DNA of 64,000 nucleotides from Planctomycetota bacterium (GCA_029259655.1 JAJDET010000366.1:42071-106070); one strand, 5' to 3'. Positions 7,776 to 17,820 are shown, counted from the first letter of the stretch. Notes: generated by a model from the sequence alone, not told the origin. Numbers and translations are program-made.

Positions 7776-9338
7776 ATGCGCGGCGTGCGCCCCGAGACCC
7801 GCTCCTCGCCGCCCGGTCGAGAGTCCTACCTCCTGATGTGGCTGGTCTGGGCCCTGGGCGTGGCGTGCGCAGTCCTCTCGATCGTCCTGGTGGTCGAGAC
7901 GGTTCAGACCATGGCGGTGCGGACCGGAAGTCCCCTGGTCTACGACCGCCTCGGAGGGTCGATCGTCGACCACTGCATTCGCATCCGCCAGGGGCTCCCG
8001 ATCTATGCCGAGCCCGACGACCGCTTCGTCGCGATCGTCTACACGCCGCTCTACTACGTCCTCGCGGCAGGGGTCATGTCCGTCGTGGGCGAGGGCGTCT
8101 TCGCCTGCCGGCTCACGTCCGTGCTCCTGATCGGAGGGTCGCTCGCGGTCGCCGTCGCCCTCGTCCGGCTCACGACCCGCCGTGTCGGGTGGGCGCTCTT
8201 CGCGCTGCCGATCGCGGCCGCCGGTTACCCGATCTGCGCCTTCTTCTACGACTCGCCCAGGACCGACCAGGCGAGCACGCTCATGGTGCTCCTCGCGATC
8301 TGGACGGCGGCTCGTTTCGCGGGACTCAGGAGCGGGGTCGCCCTGGGAGTCCTCCTCGGCCTCGCGTACTTCAGCAAGCAGAGCACGCTCGCGTTCTCGG
8401 CGATCTTCCTCCTCGGCCTCCTGTTCCTCGATCACCGGCGAGCACTCCTGGCCGGCGTCGTGTTCGGCGTCGGCACCGGTGCCGCGGTGGGTCTGATGAC
8501 CTGGATCTCGGACGGCTGGTTCTGGACGTACTGCGTGTACCTCACCACGCAGCACGAGATGCCGATGCAGCGCGCACTCGCGGCTCTTCGGGACGATTGG
8601 GGCACGGCCTTCCTCATCCCGGTCCTCGTGTGCGCGGGCGTCGCCCTCGCTCTGGCCCTCTGCAAGCGAAGGGGCGAACCCGAGCGCAGGACGTTCATCC
8701 TGTTGCTGGGCGGCCTGGGCATCGCGGCCTTCAGCTTCACGTCGCACACGCGGGTCGGGGCGACCTTGAAGGTGCTGATGCCGTTCTGCCTGTTCGCGGC
8801 CGCGGCGGTGCCGGCGGGCATGGGCTGGCTGGAGGGACTGCGGGAGGGACGGGCCTGGCGCTCGTGCGTTCGCCTGCTGGCACTGCTCCTCGTCTCCGGC
8901 TACCTGCTCCAGCACCGGTTCGATCCGGAAGACGCGCTCACGTCTCCGAGGGCGCTGGTGCTCTGGGACGAGCTGAAGGTGGAGGTCGAGCGGTACGCGA
9001 GGAAGGGCCAGGTCTGGGTCGGACCGTGGGGCTACTTCACGACTCCCATGGAAGGGCAGGGCATGCGGCCGGAGCAGGTCGCCCTCGAGGACTACCTGGG
9101 GATTCACGGTCACTCGACCGGCCTGCCGTTGCCGCCCGCGCTGGTCGAAGCGATCCGCGAGCAGCGCTTCGTCGCGATCATCTGGCACGTGTATGGCGGC
9201 AACGACCGGCTGCACCAGCTCCTGAAGGAGCACTACGCCCCCACCGGCAAGCCCCTGAACACGCACGTGGGGATCGTCAGGAGGAAGATGGTCGTTCGGG
9301 CGTGGGAGCCTCGCCCGCGACCGGGAACGGACGGCTGA
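7776..9338 (+). CDS. polytopic membrane protein, probable GT-C (GT39/ArnT-like) glycosyltransferase
   Basis: 520 residues with about ten membrane helices and a soluble C-terminal domain. Near the N-terminus VYDRLGGSIVDHCIRIRQG leads to the first external loop; a later loop has FFYDSPRTDQAS. Overall this resembles PMT/ArnT-type transferases that use a lipid-linked sugar donor at the outer face of the membrane, but family signatures are weak and I infer the function from architecture and from the glycosyltransferase cluster that follows. Start ATG 7776 is preferred over 7704, which lies inside the divergent gene. Confidence 0.6.
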   Translation: MRGVRPETRSSPPGRESYLLMWLVWALGVACAVLSIVLVVETVQTMAVRTGSPLVYDRLGGSIVDHCIRIRQGLPIYAEPDDRFVAIVYTPLYYVLAAGVMSVVGEGVFACRLTSVLLIGGSLAVAVALVRLTTRRVGWALFALPIAAAGYPICAFFYDSPRTDQASTLMVLLAIWTAARFAGLRSGVALGVLLGLAYFSKQSTLAFSAIFLLGLLFLDHRRALLAGVVFGVGTGAAVGLMTWISDGWFWTYCVYLTTQHEMPMQRALAALRDDWGTAFLIPVLVCAGVALALALCKRRGEPERRTFILLLGGLGIAAFSFTSHTRVGATLKVLMPFCLFAAAAVPAGMGWLEGLREGRAWRSCVRLLALLLVSGYLLQHRFDPEDALTSPRALVLWDELKVEVERYARKGQVWVGPWGYFTTPMEGQGMRPEQVALEDYLGIHGHSTGLPLPPALVEAIREQRFVAIIWHVYGGNDRLHQLLKEHYAPTGKPLNTHVGIVRRKMVVRAWEPRPRPGTDG

Positions 9339-9449
9339 CGGGCGGAAGCCCTCCATCAGGAGGCGAATCCGGTCGACGAGAGGGGCGTGAGGTCTCTTCC
9401 TCCTGAGAGCCCGGACCGGGCTGCCGGGGCGACCTTCGGCGGGACGAAC

Positions 9450-10586
9450 ATGCTCCTCGGAGCGCTGGCGCGCGCGGCGTGGCCCGGCCGCCCGCCGGAG
9501 CAACCCGAACGGGTCTGTCTGTGGCGTACCGGCAACGTCGGGGACCTCGTGTGCGCGCTCCCGGTGCTTGCCGCCGCGCGCGTGCGGTGGCCCGAGGCGC
9601 AGCTAACCCTGCTCACGTCGCCCGGTGCGCGCGGCGCGCCCGGCGCGCGCGAGCTCCTCGCGGACGCGACCTGGATCGACGACCTCAGCGTCTATCACCC
9701 CGACGAGGTCTCCTGGAGGGCGTTCGCGCGCGAGCTGCGCGATCGCCGCTTCGACGTCGTGCTGCGATTCCCGCAGAACCGGACCTCTGCGCGCCGCGAG
9801 CTCCGCGACCTCGCCTTCCTGCGCTCGGCGGTCCGTCCGGGATGGGCGCGCGGGTTCGCCGTGGGAGGCCTGACTTGGATCTCACGCGGTCTCGGCGCCC
9901 GGTACGCCCACGGCCGGACGCTCGAGCACGAGTCGCGACGCCTCCTCGATCTCCACGAGGAGGCCGGCGGACCGGTCCGCCGGCCCGAGTTTCCGCTCCC
10001 GATCGGCGGTGCGGTTGCCGAGCGCGCGGAACACCTCTTCGCCGAACACGGCCTCGGCCGCGGTCCGCTGCTCTGCATCGCGCCGGGGGCCAAGCGCGCG
10101 ACGAACCGCTGGCCCGCCGAGCGCTTCGGCGCCGTCGCCCGGAGCTGGCTGGCCAACGGAGATCCGGTGGTCCTGCTCGGGGGGGCCGGAGATCGACCGC
10201 TCGCCGAACGCGTCCTGGAGGTCGCCGGCGAAGGTCTGGTCGACCTCTGCGGCGAGAGCCCGCTCACCCTGTCGGCGGCGATCCTCGCACGCGCGAGCGT
10301 GTGCGTCGCGAACGACAGCGGGTGCATGCACCTGGCAGCGGCCGTCGGGACGCCGTGCGTGATCCCGTTCTCCGCACGCGACGCGACGGGACGCTGGCAT
10401 CCCTTCGAACCGGATGGGGAGACCACGAGGCACGCGGTGATCCGGCGCTCCCCGCCCTGCTCGCCGTGCTGGCTCGAGACCTGTCCCCACGACAACGCCT
10501 GCCTGATCGACATCGAGACCGAGGAGGTCCTGCGCTCGGCCCGGGAGCACGCCCGGCGCCTCTCCTCGCCCGCGGTCGCAATATGA
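9450..10586 (+). CDS. GT9-family (heptosyltransferase-like) glycosyltransferase
   Basis: 378 residues, two Rossmann-like halves. The N-terminal WRTGNVGDLVCALPVL is the GT9 GxGD loop. The C-terminal half has IAPGAKRATNRWP and VANDSGCMHLAAAVGTPCV, the donor-binding signature of ADP-heptose:LPS heptosyltransferases, followed by CSPCWLETCPHDNACL, the Cys-rich segment common in this family. It probably adds heptose or a related sugar to LPS core or exopolysaccharide. The ATG at 9450 is preferred; a GTG at 9387 would extend the N-terminus by 21 residues. Confidence 0.88.
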   Translation: MLLGALARAAWPGRPPEQPERVCLWRTGNVGDLVCALPVLAAARVRWPEAQLTLLTSPGARGAPGARELLADATWIDDLSVYHPDEVSWRAFARELRDRRFDVVLRFPQNRTSARRELRDLAFLRSAVRPGWARGFAVGGLTWISRGLGARYAHGRTLEHESRRLLDLHEEAGGPVRRPEFPLPIGGAVAERAEHLFAEHGLGRGPLLCIAPGAKRATNRWPAERFGAVARSWLANGDPVVLLGGAGDRPLAERVLEVAGEGLVDLCGESPLTLSAAILARASVCVANDSGCMHLAAAVGTPCVIPFSARDATGRWHPFEPDGETTRHAVIRRSPPCSPCWLETCPHDNACLIDIETEEVLRSAREHARRLSSPAVAI

Positions 10587-10664
10587 GCTTTCCTACGCGT
10601 CGCTGCGATCAGGGGGATGCGAGGCACGAGTCAGGCCTCCCGAGGCTCCGCGCGCGATTGTCCC

Positions 10665-10683
10665 GGAAGGTCCTTCGCCTTCC
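10665..10683. other. inverted repeat in the leader of the export operon
   Basis: GGAAGG, a seven-base loop and CCTTCC lie in the 172-base gap before the Wza-like gene. A second short hairpin (GCCT/AGGC) is about 30 bases earlier. Either could end the GT9 transcript or act in the leader of the export operon; nothing else is recognisable there. Confidence 0.3.
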
Positions 10684-10758
10684 TGTCGATAAGTCCGGCT
10701 GGGCCCGACTCCGCGGGCTCCCTCGTCCCCCCAACCGCATCCGGAGAGATCGCTCGAG

Positions 10759-11520
10759 ATGGAAGGAGCAGTGAGAACCCGTGCCGTCGGAGGGTTCCTC
10801 CGGTGGCACCGCCAAGCGTGGCTCCTGTACGGAGGTCTCGCGGTATGCACCGCGATCTCGGCGTGCAAGGCACCGCCGCTCGTGGAGGGGACCGTTCCGC
10901 CCTCGACCATCGTGAGCGACCTGGACTGGGGCGCGTACACGCTCGGTGCCGGGGACGTGGTCTCCGTGGTGGTCTTCCGCCACCCCGAGTTCTCCACGCC
11001 CGAACGCGGTGAGCGGATCGACGGAGTCGGAAGCGTGAGCCTGCCGCTCGTCGGCCCGGTGTCGGTCGGCGGCGCGACGACCGACGAGGCTCGCACGGTG
11101 ATCGCCGAGCGGCTCGCCGAGTACCTCGTCGATCCCGCCGTGAGCGTCTCGGTCGTGAGCTACGGGGCGCGGCGCATCTACGTGTTCGGCGAAGTCGGGA
11201 GCCCCGGAGCGTTCCCCCTCGACCGACCGATCAACGCACTGCAGGCACTCTCGCTGGGCGGCGGGTTCCGCGAAGGAGCCGACCGTGAAAAGGTCGCCCT
11301 CCTGCGCGCCTCGAACGACGACCTCGAGGTGCACTACTTCAACGCGGCCACGCCGGGCCGCGACGGCCTGGTCGCAGTTCAGCCGGGCGACTTCCTCTTC
11401 GTGCGTCAGACGGGCGCCGGGACCTTCCGCGAGCAGGTCGTGCCCTACGCAGCGACGCTCGCGCCGATCATCGGATCTCTCACCAACTTGCTCGTGATCT
11501 CCGACGCGCTGGACGACTGA
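10759..11520 (+). CDS. polysaccharide export lipoprotein, Wza-like
   Basis: 253 residues. A lipoprotein signal peptide ends in the lipobox AISAC. The polysaccharide export domain follows with YTLGAGDVVSVVVFRHPEFS, the hallmark of outer-membrane exporters, then an SLBB-type domain (RRIYVFGEVGSPGAFPLD, ALSLGGGFREGADREKV). It would form the outer-membrane channel for the polymer made by this locus. Three bases separate it from the Wzc-like kinase gene. It is shorter than E. coli Wza, consistent with the minimal forms found outside enterics. Confidence 0.9.
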   Translation: MEGAVRTRAVGGFLRWHRQAWLLYGGLAVCTAISACKAPPLVEGTVPPSTIVSDLDWGAYTLGAGDVVSVVVFRHPEFSTPERGERIDGVGSVSLPLVGPVSVGGATTDEARTVIAERLAEYLVDPAVSVSVVSYGARRIYVFGEVGSPGAFPLDRPINALQALSLGGGFREGADREKVALLRASNDDLEVHYFNAATPGRDGLVAVQPGDFLFVRQTGAGTFREQVVPYAATLAPIIGSLTNLLVISDALDD

Positions 11521-11523
11521 GAC

Positions 11524-14343
11524 ATGTCCGAAGGAAGCGCAGAACACGACGGCATTCGCATCGAGGAGATCGTGGGCCTCCTCCGCCGGCGGTCTCGGAC
11601 CGTCGCGCTCACGGCCGCCATCGTCTTCATGGCGATGTTCGCCTGGGTGGAGACCCGGATCCCGGTCTACCGCGCCTCGGCCACGGTCTTGATCGATCGC
11701 GATCAGGGCCAGAGCGGACTGCTCTCGGAGCTGGCGTCGATCGGCTCCGCTCCCGCCGCCGCCAGCGAGATCGCCATCCTCACCTCGCGCTCGATCGCGG
11801 AACAGGTCGTGCGCGGAGCCGGCGAAGACGAGGTCGGGCACCCCGGCGTGCCCGGGTTCGATCGACATCTCGGCCTCGCGACGACCGTCGAGGACCAGCA
11901 ACTCCGCCCCCTCTCGACCTTGTGGGCGAGGTTGTTCGGCGATTCGTCGTCGAGCGGGAGACTCCACGCGCACGTGGACGAAGCGGGGCCGGGGGCGCCG
12001 AGCTCCGTTCTCGTGGGTTTCCCTGCGCCCAATCGCGTGCGCCTCTCCGAGCCGGGATTCCTCGAACCGCTGGGCATCGGCGCCGCGTCCGAGCTGTTCG
12101 AGCTCGAGCCCGACCAGCCGCTCGAGTACCGCGGGCTCGTCCTGCGACTTCACGTCGAGGGAGACGTGAGCGGTCGCGAGTTCCTGATCCAGCACGTCTC
12201 GCCGGACACCGCCGTACGCCGGCTCGTCTCGAATACGCGCGTGATCGAGACCGAGCGGGACTCGGGGGTCGTCCTGGTGACGGTCAGCGATTCGGACCCC
12301 GTCCGCGCCGCGCGCACGGCGGACGCGCTGTGCCTCAACTACTTCGACCTGAGCATCGAGCGCGGGAGCAAGCGTGCGTCGCAGACCGTGACGTTCATCG
12401 AGACCCAGCTCGAGGCCCAGATCGCCGAGCTCGCCGCCGCGGAGAGCGCGGTGGTCGACCTGCGCGCCGATCACCCCGAGACGATCGACATCTCCGCGTC
12501 GGCGCAGGTCTTGATCCAGCGGCTCTCGGACTTCGAGGTCGAGCGAGTCCACCTGCAACTCGCCTACGCCTCCCTCGAAGAGGCGATCGGCCTGCTCGAG
12601 GAAAACGAGCTCGATGCTCTCTCGCGCCTCGGCAACGAGGTTGCCGACCCCATCTCGCGCGCCTACATCGAGCAGATCAGCACGCTGACGTCCGAGTTCG
12701 AGCTGCAGGCGATGAGCGACGGCGGGCCGTACAAGCTCTTGCTCCAGACGAAGCTCGAGAAGCTCTCGTCCGATGCCGACGACCTCGCCTCGGAGGCGAT
12801 GGCGCTGCGCGCGGTCATCGAATCCTACGAGGCGGGCGATGACGCTGCGCTCGCAGGCCTCACGGGTCGTGAGGACGACGGCTTCGGCGTCGGACCGCTG
12901 GTCGCGGGCTATCTCTCGCGGGTCTCCGACCTGCGCGCGGAGCAGGCCGAGCTCTCCCAGGTCTACACCGAGGAGTTCCCGCGTATCGCGGAGCTCCGCT
13001 CGGTGATCTCCGACCTCGAGGCGAGGGTACTCGAGCAACTGAAAGGCCGTCTGGAGGCGCTGCAGAAGCTTCGCGCGGACCGCGCTCGCCTGATCGCGAA
13101 GACGCGGACCATCCTCGACGAGTACCCGGGCGAGGAGCGCGAGAAGATCCGGATCGCGCTCGAGAACATCCGCGCACGGACGATCGAGCACCTGCGGGCG
13201 CGCTTCGGCGGCGTCGGCACGAAGAAGAGGACCCTCCAGGAGCAGATCGCCCAGATCGAGGAGCGCCTCGGAGAACTGCCGGAGAAGGAGCGCCGTCTGG
13301 CGGGTCCGTTGCGCCGGCTCGAGACGCACTCGGAGATCGTCAAGTTCCTGCTCAAGAGCAAGCAGGACGCGGAGATCGCCCGCGCCGCGACGGTCGCCAC
13401 GGCCGACTTCATCGACCCCTCGACGCCGCCGATCCTGCGCTATGCACCGCGCGTGGGATTCACCCTCGCGATGTCGGTCCTGATGGGTTTCGCCCTCGGC
13501 ATGGGAGTCGCCTACCTGCGCGAACGATTCAAGGGCAGCGTCCACACCGAGGCCGAGCTCGAGGCGGTCTCCGGACTCCCGGTCCTGGGCGCGATCCCCG
13601 ACTTCAAGAGCGGACGCTTCAAGAGCCAAGGTGCAGGCCCGGGTTTCCTCGCCGTGCGCGACGATCCGGAGAGTCCGGTGGCCGAGGCCTATCGTTCGCT
13701 GCGCGCGAACCTCCGCTTCGCCCTCGGCGGCGACCGCGAGATCCGGACGCTCGCCGTGACCTCCTGCGCGCCGGGCGAAGGCAAGTCCACGACGAACGCC
13801 GACCTCGCCATCGCCTTCGCGAACGGGAACAAGCGTGTGCTCCTGGTCGACGTCGACATGCGCAAGCCGACGGTTCACCGGAACTTCGGAGTGGATCGGG
13901 AGCCGGGACTCGCCGACATCCTGGTCGACGACGTCGATTGGCGCCAGTGCGTCTGCCCCACGACGGTGCCCGACCTCGACGTCTTGCCGGCCGGCTTCCA
14001 CCGCGGCAAGCCCGGCGACCTGCTCGCGCGCCCGGAGATCGGAACGCTGGTGGACACACTCGCGGACAACTACGACGTGGTCGTCTTCGACCTGCCCCCG
14101 GCGCTCGTCGTCGCGGACGTCGAGATCTTCGCTCACAAGCTCGACGCGATGCTGCTCCTCTACCGCGCCGACGGCGCCGCGCGGGAGGCGATTCAATCGG
14201 CGGCATCCCGGCTGCGCCAGACGGGATCGAACCTCGTCGGCTGTGTGCTCAACGCCGTTCGCCCGTCTCACGGACGGAGCAGCGCGTACTACAGCTACTA
14301 CGACTACGGCTCCTCGGACTCCCGCTACCGGAAGGGTGCATGA
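11524..14343 (+). CDS. Wzc-like polysaccharide co-polymerase and tyrosine autokinase
   Basis: 939 residues. A cytoplasmic N-terminus, a first membrane helix (about 28-45), a long periplasmic Wzz-type region with coiled-coil stretches, and a second helix (about 643-663) lead into a BY-kinase domain. Walker A is CAPGEGKST (748-756, Lys754), Walker A' is VLLVDVDMRKP (about 772-782) and Walker B is VVVFDLPPAL (about 852-861). The C-terminus holds a tyrosine cluster (SSAYYSYYDYGSSDSRY), the autophosphorylation tail. It controls chain length and export of the polymer. No Wzb-type phosphatase gene is in the window. Confidence 0.93.
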   Translation: MSEGSAEHDGIRIEEIVGLLRRRSRTVALTAAIVFMAMFAWVETRIPVYRASATVLIDRDQGQSGLLSELASIGSAPAAASEIAILTSRSIAEQVVRGAGEDEVGHPGVPGFDRHLGLATTVEDQQLRPLSTLWARLFGDSSSSGRLHAHVDEAGPGAPSSVLVGFPAPNRVRLSEPGFLEPLGIGAASELFELEPDQPLEYRGLVLRLHVEGDVSGREFLIQHVSPDTAVRRLVSNTRVIETERDSGVVLVTVSDSDPVRAARTADALCLNYFDLSIERGSKRASQTVTFIETQLEAQIAELAAAESAVVDLRADHPETIDISASAQVLIQRLSDFEVERVHLQLAYASLEEAIGLLEENELDALSRLGNEVADPISRAYIEQISTLTSEFELQAMSDGGPYKLLLQTKLEKLSSDADDLASEAMALRAVIESYEAGDDAALAGLTGREDDGFGVGPLVAGYLSRVSDLRAEQAELSQVYTEEFPRIAELRSVISDLEARVLEQLKGRLEALQKLRADRARLIAKTRTILDEYPGEEREKIRIALENIRARTIEHLRARFGGVGTKKRTLQEQIAQIEERLGELPEKERRLAGPLRRLETHSEIVKFLLKSKQDAEIARAATVATADFIDPSTPPILRYAPRVGFTLAMSVLMGFALGMGVAYLRERFKGSVHTEAELEAVSGLPVLGAIPDFKSGRFKSQGAGPGFLAVRDDPESPVAEAYRSLRANLRFALGGDREIRTLAVTSCAPGEGKSTTNADLAIAFANGNKRVLLVDVDMRKPTVHRNFGVDREPGLADILVDDVDWRQCVCPTTVPDLDVLPAGFHRGKPGDLLARPEIGTLVDTLADNYDVVVFDLPPALVVADVEIFAHKLDAMLLLYRADGAAREAIQSAASRLRQTGSNLVGCVLNAVRPSHGRSSAYYSYYDYGSSDSRYRKGA

Positions 14344-15533
14344 GCGGCGCGGTCCACAGGCTGGCGTACCTGGTCTCGCACCCGATCCAGTACCAGGCCC
14401 CGCTCTTGCGGCATCTCGCCGCGCAGCCGGACCTCGACCTCGAGGTCCTTTTCCTGAGCGACGTGTCGGCCGGTCGTCACACCGATCGCGGCTTCGGGAC
14501 CGAGGTCGAGTGGGACGTCCCCCTGCTCGACGGCTACGCCCACGTGTTCCTCGACTCGTGGTACCGGACGAGCCGCATCAACTTCGCGGAACCGCTCGTG
14601 CGCGGACTTCGCCGGCACCTCGCCGAGGGGGAGTTCGACGCCCTGTGGGTCCACGGCTGGTACCACCAGGTCAACCTGCGTGCCATGAGCACGGCGCGAG
14701 AGCTCGGCATGCGCGTGCTCTTGCGCGGTGAGTCCTTCGTTCGCGGCAGGCGCTCGCGCGTGAGGGATGCGCTTCAGCGGCGGGTCCTCGGACTCGCCGA
14801 TGCCTACCTCGCGATCGGCTCGCTAAACCACCGGTTCTACCGGTACCACGGCATCGGGACGGAACACATCTTCGACGTGCCCTACGCCGTCGACAACGCC
14901 TTCTTCCGCGAGCGCGCGCTCGCCGCGTCGAGGACGCGCGAAGAGCTGCGCTCGGAGCTCGACCTCGAGCCCGGTCGACCCGTCGTGCTCTACGCCGCGA
15001 AGCTGCTGCGGCACAAGCGGCCGGACGACCTCCTGCGCGCGTACGAGGAGATCTCCCCCGGCGGACGCGAGCCCGATCCCTATCTGCTCTTCGTCGGCGA
15101 CGGACCCGAGCGCCAGCGCCTGGAGACCCGCGCGGCGTCGAACGGTTGGAGCTCCATCCGCTTCCTCGGGTTCAAGAACCAGACGGAGCTGCCTCGCCTC
15201 TACGACCTGTGCGACGTCTTCGTGCTGCCCTCCGACCACGAGCCCTGGGGTCTCGTGGTGAACGAGGTGATGAACGCGGGACGGCCCGTGATCACCACGG
15301 ACTGCGTCGGCGCCTCGATGGACCTGATCACAGAGGGCGTCAACGGTTTCACGGTCCCGGTCGGCGACACCGCCTCGCTCGCGGAACGGCTGCGTGAGGT
15401 CCTGTCCGACGACGTGCTCAGGAAAGCCATGGGTCGAGCGTCGCTCGAAATGATCAGTGACTGGGACTTCGCCCGCGACTACCGAGGCCTCGCGAGCGCG
15501 CTCGGAAACGAACAGAGGAAGCTCGCGGCATGA
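14340..15533 (+). CDS. GT4-family glycosyltransferase
   Basis: 397 residues, GT-B fold. The N-terminal half begins LAYLVSHPIQYQAPLLRHLA. The donor half has VLYAAKLLRHKRPDDLLRAY, LLFVGDGPERQRLE and the nucleotide-sugar site PSDHEPWGLVVNEVMNAGRPV with the EPWG...NE pattern of GT4 retaining enzymes. The start ATG overlaps the stop of the kinase gene (ATGA). Donor and acceptor are unknown; context assigns it to repeat-unit assembly. Confidence 0.9.
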   Translation: MSGAVHRLAYLVSHPIQYQAPLLRHLAAQPDLDLEVLFLSDVSAGRHTDRGFGTEVEWDVPLLDGYAHVFLDSWYRTSRINFAEPLVRGLRRHLAEGEFDALWVHGWYHQVNLRAMSTARELGMRVLLRGESFVRGRRSRVRDALQRRVLGLADAYLAIGSLNHRFYRYHGIGTEHIFDVPYAVDNAFFRERALAASRTREELRSELDLEPGRPVVLYAAKLLRHKRPDDLLRAYEEISPGGREPDPYLLFVGDGPERQRLETRAASNGWSSIRFLGFKNQTELPRLYDLCDVFVLPSDHEPWGLVVNEVMNAGRPVITTDCVGASMDLITEGVNGFTVPVGDTASLAERLREVLSDDVLRKAMGRASLEMISDWDFARDYRGLASALGNEQRKLAA

Positions 15534-16627
15534 CACCCACGGCCGTCACCGGGCGGAGCAGGGCGCGGTCCCGCGTGCTCTCCATCCTGTACGTGGGGTG
15601 CCTCGGTCGCTCTTCGCGCAGTTCGATGGTCATGCGCGCTCTGCGCGAGCTGGGGCACCAGGTCCGCGCGGTCAACTCCGACGCACTCGACGAGCGCGGC
15701 GAGCGGCTCTACTTCCGCGACCCGGTGTGGAAGGTCATGAGCAAGCTCGGCCGGCCGCCCGACCGCGCCGGTCTGAACCGGTCGATACGCCATGCGCTCA
15801 CACAGGGTCCGGTGGACGTCTTGTGGGTTGCGAAGTCGCCGTCGCTCCGGCCGGAGACACTGGTCCGGGCGCGCAAGCTCCATCCGCGGTTGCGGATCGT
15901 CTTCCATTCGGAGGACGACATGTTCCTCCGCCACAACCAATCGTCGTGGTTCCGCACGTCCCTTCCGCTCTACGACGTGGTGTTCACGCACAAGAGCCGC
16001 AACACCGCCCCGGGAGAGCTGCCCGCTCTGGGGGCGCAGCGCGTCGTCTTCGTCGACAAGTGCCACGACCGCTACCTGCACCGTCCGGTCGAGGTCACGG
16101 GAGCGGATCGCGAGGCGCTCGGTGGTGAAGTCGGTTTCGTCGGGACCTTCGAGGCCGAGCGGGCCGACGTGATGCTGCGCCTCGCTCAGGCCGGAGTCGG
16201 CGTCCGTATCTGGGGCGATCACTGGAAGAAATGGCGCGGCCGCCACCCGCTTCTGAATGTCGAGGGGCGGGCGCTGTCGGCGGACGAATACGCGCGCTCG
16301 ATCTGCGCGACCGACGTGAACCTCGGTTTCCTCCGGAAGCAGAACCGGGACCTGCAGACGGGGCGGAGCGTGGAGATTCCGGCCTGCGGGGGCTTCATGC
16401 TCGCCGAGCGCACGGACGAGCACCTGAACCTCTTCCTGGAGGGGGTCGAGGCCGAGTTCTTCGACGACTTCGAGGAGTGCCTGGGCAAGACGAGGTTCTA
16501 CGTCGAGAACGCCGCGGAACGCCGCCGCATCGCTGCCGCGGGGCTCGAGCGCTGCATGTCCGGAAGGTACAGCTTCCACGACAGGTTGACCGAAATGCTG
16601 CGCGTCGCGCGCGGGGACGAGAAGTGA
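15530..16627 (+). CDS. CgeB-like glycosyltransferase
   Basis: 365 residues. The N-terminal half contains ILYVGCLGRSSRSSMVMRAL and the DVLWVAKSPSLRPETL segment seen in CgeB/DUF3880-type transferases. The C-terminal half (VGFVGTFEAERADVML, VNLGFLRKQNRDLQTGRSVE, IPACGGFMLAERTDEHLNLF) matches the Glyco_trans_1_2 domain, ending in the usual helix with RCMSGRYSFHDRLTEML. ATGA overlap with the preceding GT4 gene. Likely adds one sugar to the repeat unit. Confidence 0.85.
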   Translation: MTPTAVTGRSRARSRVLSILYVGCLGRSSRSSMVMRALRELGHQVRAVNSDALDERGERLYFRDPVWKVMSKLGRPPDRAGLNRSIRHALTQGPVDVLWVAKSPSLRPETLVRARKLHPRLRIVFHSEDDMFLRHNQSSWFRTSLPLYDVVFTHKSRNTAPGELPALGAQRVVFVDKCHDRYLHRPVEVTGADREALGGEVGFVGTFEAERADVMLRLAQAGVGVRIWGDHWKKWRGRHPLLNVEGRALSADEYARSICATDVNLGFLRKQNRDLQTGRSVEIPACGGFMLAERTDEHLNLFLEGVEAEFFDDFEECLGKTRFYVENAAERRRIAAAGLERCMSGRYSFHDRLTEMLRVARGDEK

Positions 16628-17820
16628 AGGTCTGCGTCTCCGTGATGGGTCGATTCCACGCCTTCGACCTGGCGCGCGAGCTCCACCGACACGGCTCCCT
16701 GGCGCGGCTGATCACGTCCTATCCCAAGTTCGCGGCGTCGAGGTTCGGCGTCCCGCGCGAGCTCGTGGCCAGCGTGCTCTCGAGCGAGCTCATGCGACGC
16801 GGCTGGACGCGGCTCCCGCACCGCATCACGAACGGCGTGAACCCTCAGAACTTCTTCCACGAGCACTTCGAGGCCCGGGCCGCGCGCAGGATCCCCGAGG
16901 GCGCCGACGTCTTCGTGGGGTGGTCGGGCGGCTCGCTGGCGGGCATCCAGCGCGCGCAGGCGCTGGGCATGACGACGGTCGTCGAGCGGGGCAGCAGCCA
17001 CATCCGGGCGCAGTGCAAGTTGCTCGCCGAGGAGTACGAGACGTTCGGGCTCCGTCCGCGGGTTGCGCACCCCGGCATGGTCGAGAAAGAGCTCCGCGAG
17101 TACGAGGAGGCCGACTTCATCGCTACTCCGAGCCGTTTCGTGGTGCGGAGCTTCGTCGAGGAGGGGATTCCGGAGCACAAGCTCCTGCACGTCCCCTACG
17201 GCGTCTCGCTCAAGAGCTTTCGCCCGCCCGAACCGGGGACACGCGAACGCCAGAACGTGTTCCGCGTGATTCACGTCGGCGGCGTGAACCTGCGCAAGGG
17301 CTGCCACTACCTGCTCCGGGCGTTTCGCGAGCTCGACCTTCCGAACTCGGAGCTGTGGTTCGTCGGAAGGGTCGCGCCCGAGATGAAGCCGTTCCGGGAG
17401 CGCTACTCGAGCGATCGGATCGTCTTTCGCGATCCCGTGCCCCAGTCGAAGCTCGTCGACCTCTACGCCCGCGCGTCGGTCTTCTGCCTGGCCTCCATCG
17501 AGGAGGGGCTGGCGATGGTCACGGCGCAGGCCATGGCCTCTGGGCTACCGATCGTGGCGACGACGAACACCGGCGCGGAGGATCTCGTCAACGACGGGAC
17601 CGACGGCTTCATCGTTCCCATCCGCGATGCGGGCGCACTGGCCGAGAAGCTCGAATGGCTGTACGCGCATCGCGAGGCGCGGCTCGCGATGGGTCGCGCC
17701 GCACACGAGCGCGTGAGCTCCGGGTTCACCTGGCGCGACTACGGCGACCGCATCGTGCGCGCCTACCGTGCCGCGCACGATGGCCGCGCGCGCGTCGAGC
17801 GCGTGGAGGCGGCTGCGTGA
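16624..17820 (+). CDS. GT4-family glycosyltransferase
   Basis: 398 residues, starting at a GTG that overlaps the upstream stop (GTGA). GT-B features: VKVCVSVMGRFHAFDLAREL at the start, VIHVGGVNLRKGCHYLLRAF opening the donor domain, then SIEEGLAMVTAQAMASGLPI and ATTNTGAEDLVNDGTDGFIV, the GT4 nucleotide-sugar region. The acceptor half includes ERGSSHIRAQ, as in several plant-like GT4 enzymes. Substrate unknown; part of the coupled run of repeat-unit genes. Confidence 0.9.
   Translation: MKVCVSVMGRFHAFDLARELHRHGSLARLITSYPKFAASRFGVPRELVASVLSSELMRRGWTRLPHRITNGVNPQNFFHEHFEARAARRIPEGADVFVGWSGGSLAGIQRAQALGMTTVVERGSSHIRAQCKLLAEEYETFGLRPRVAHPGMVEKELREYEEADFIATPSRFVVRSFVEEGIPEHKLLHVPYGVSLKSFRPPEPGTRERQNVFRVIHVGGVNLRKGCHYLLRAFRELDLPNSELWFVGRVAPEMKPFRERYSSDRIVFRDPVPQSKLVDLYARASVFCLASIEEGLAMVTAQAMASGLPIVATTNTGAEDLVNDGTDGFIVPIRDAGALAEKLEWLYAHREARLAMGRAAHERVSSGFTWRDYGDRIVRAYRAAHDGRARVERVEAAA

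Noticed and set aside
7731..9503. 590-codon minus-strand frame
   Set aside because: Antisense to the membrane glycosyltransferase, and its translation has no hydrophobic pattern or family motif.
10609..14271. 1220-codon open frame on the minus strand
   Set aside because: It lies antisense to the Wza-like and Wzc-like genes, which have clear domains. Its translation is rich in Arg, Asp and Leu without any motif, a usual artefact of high GC.
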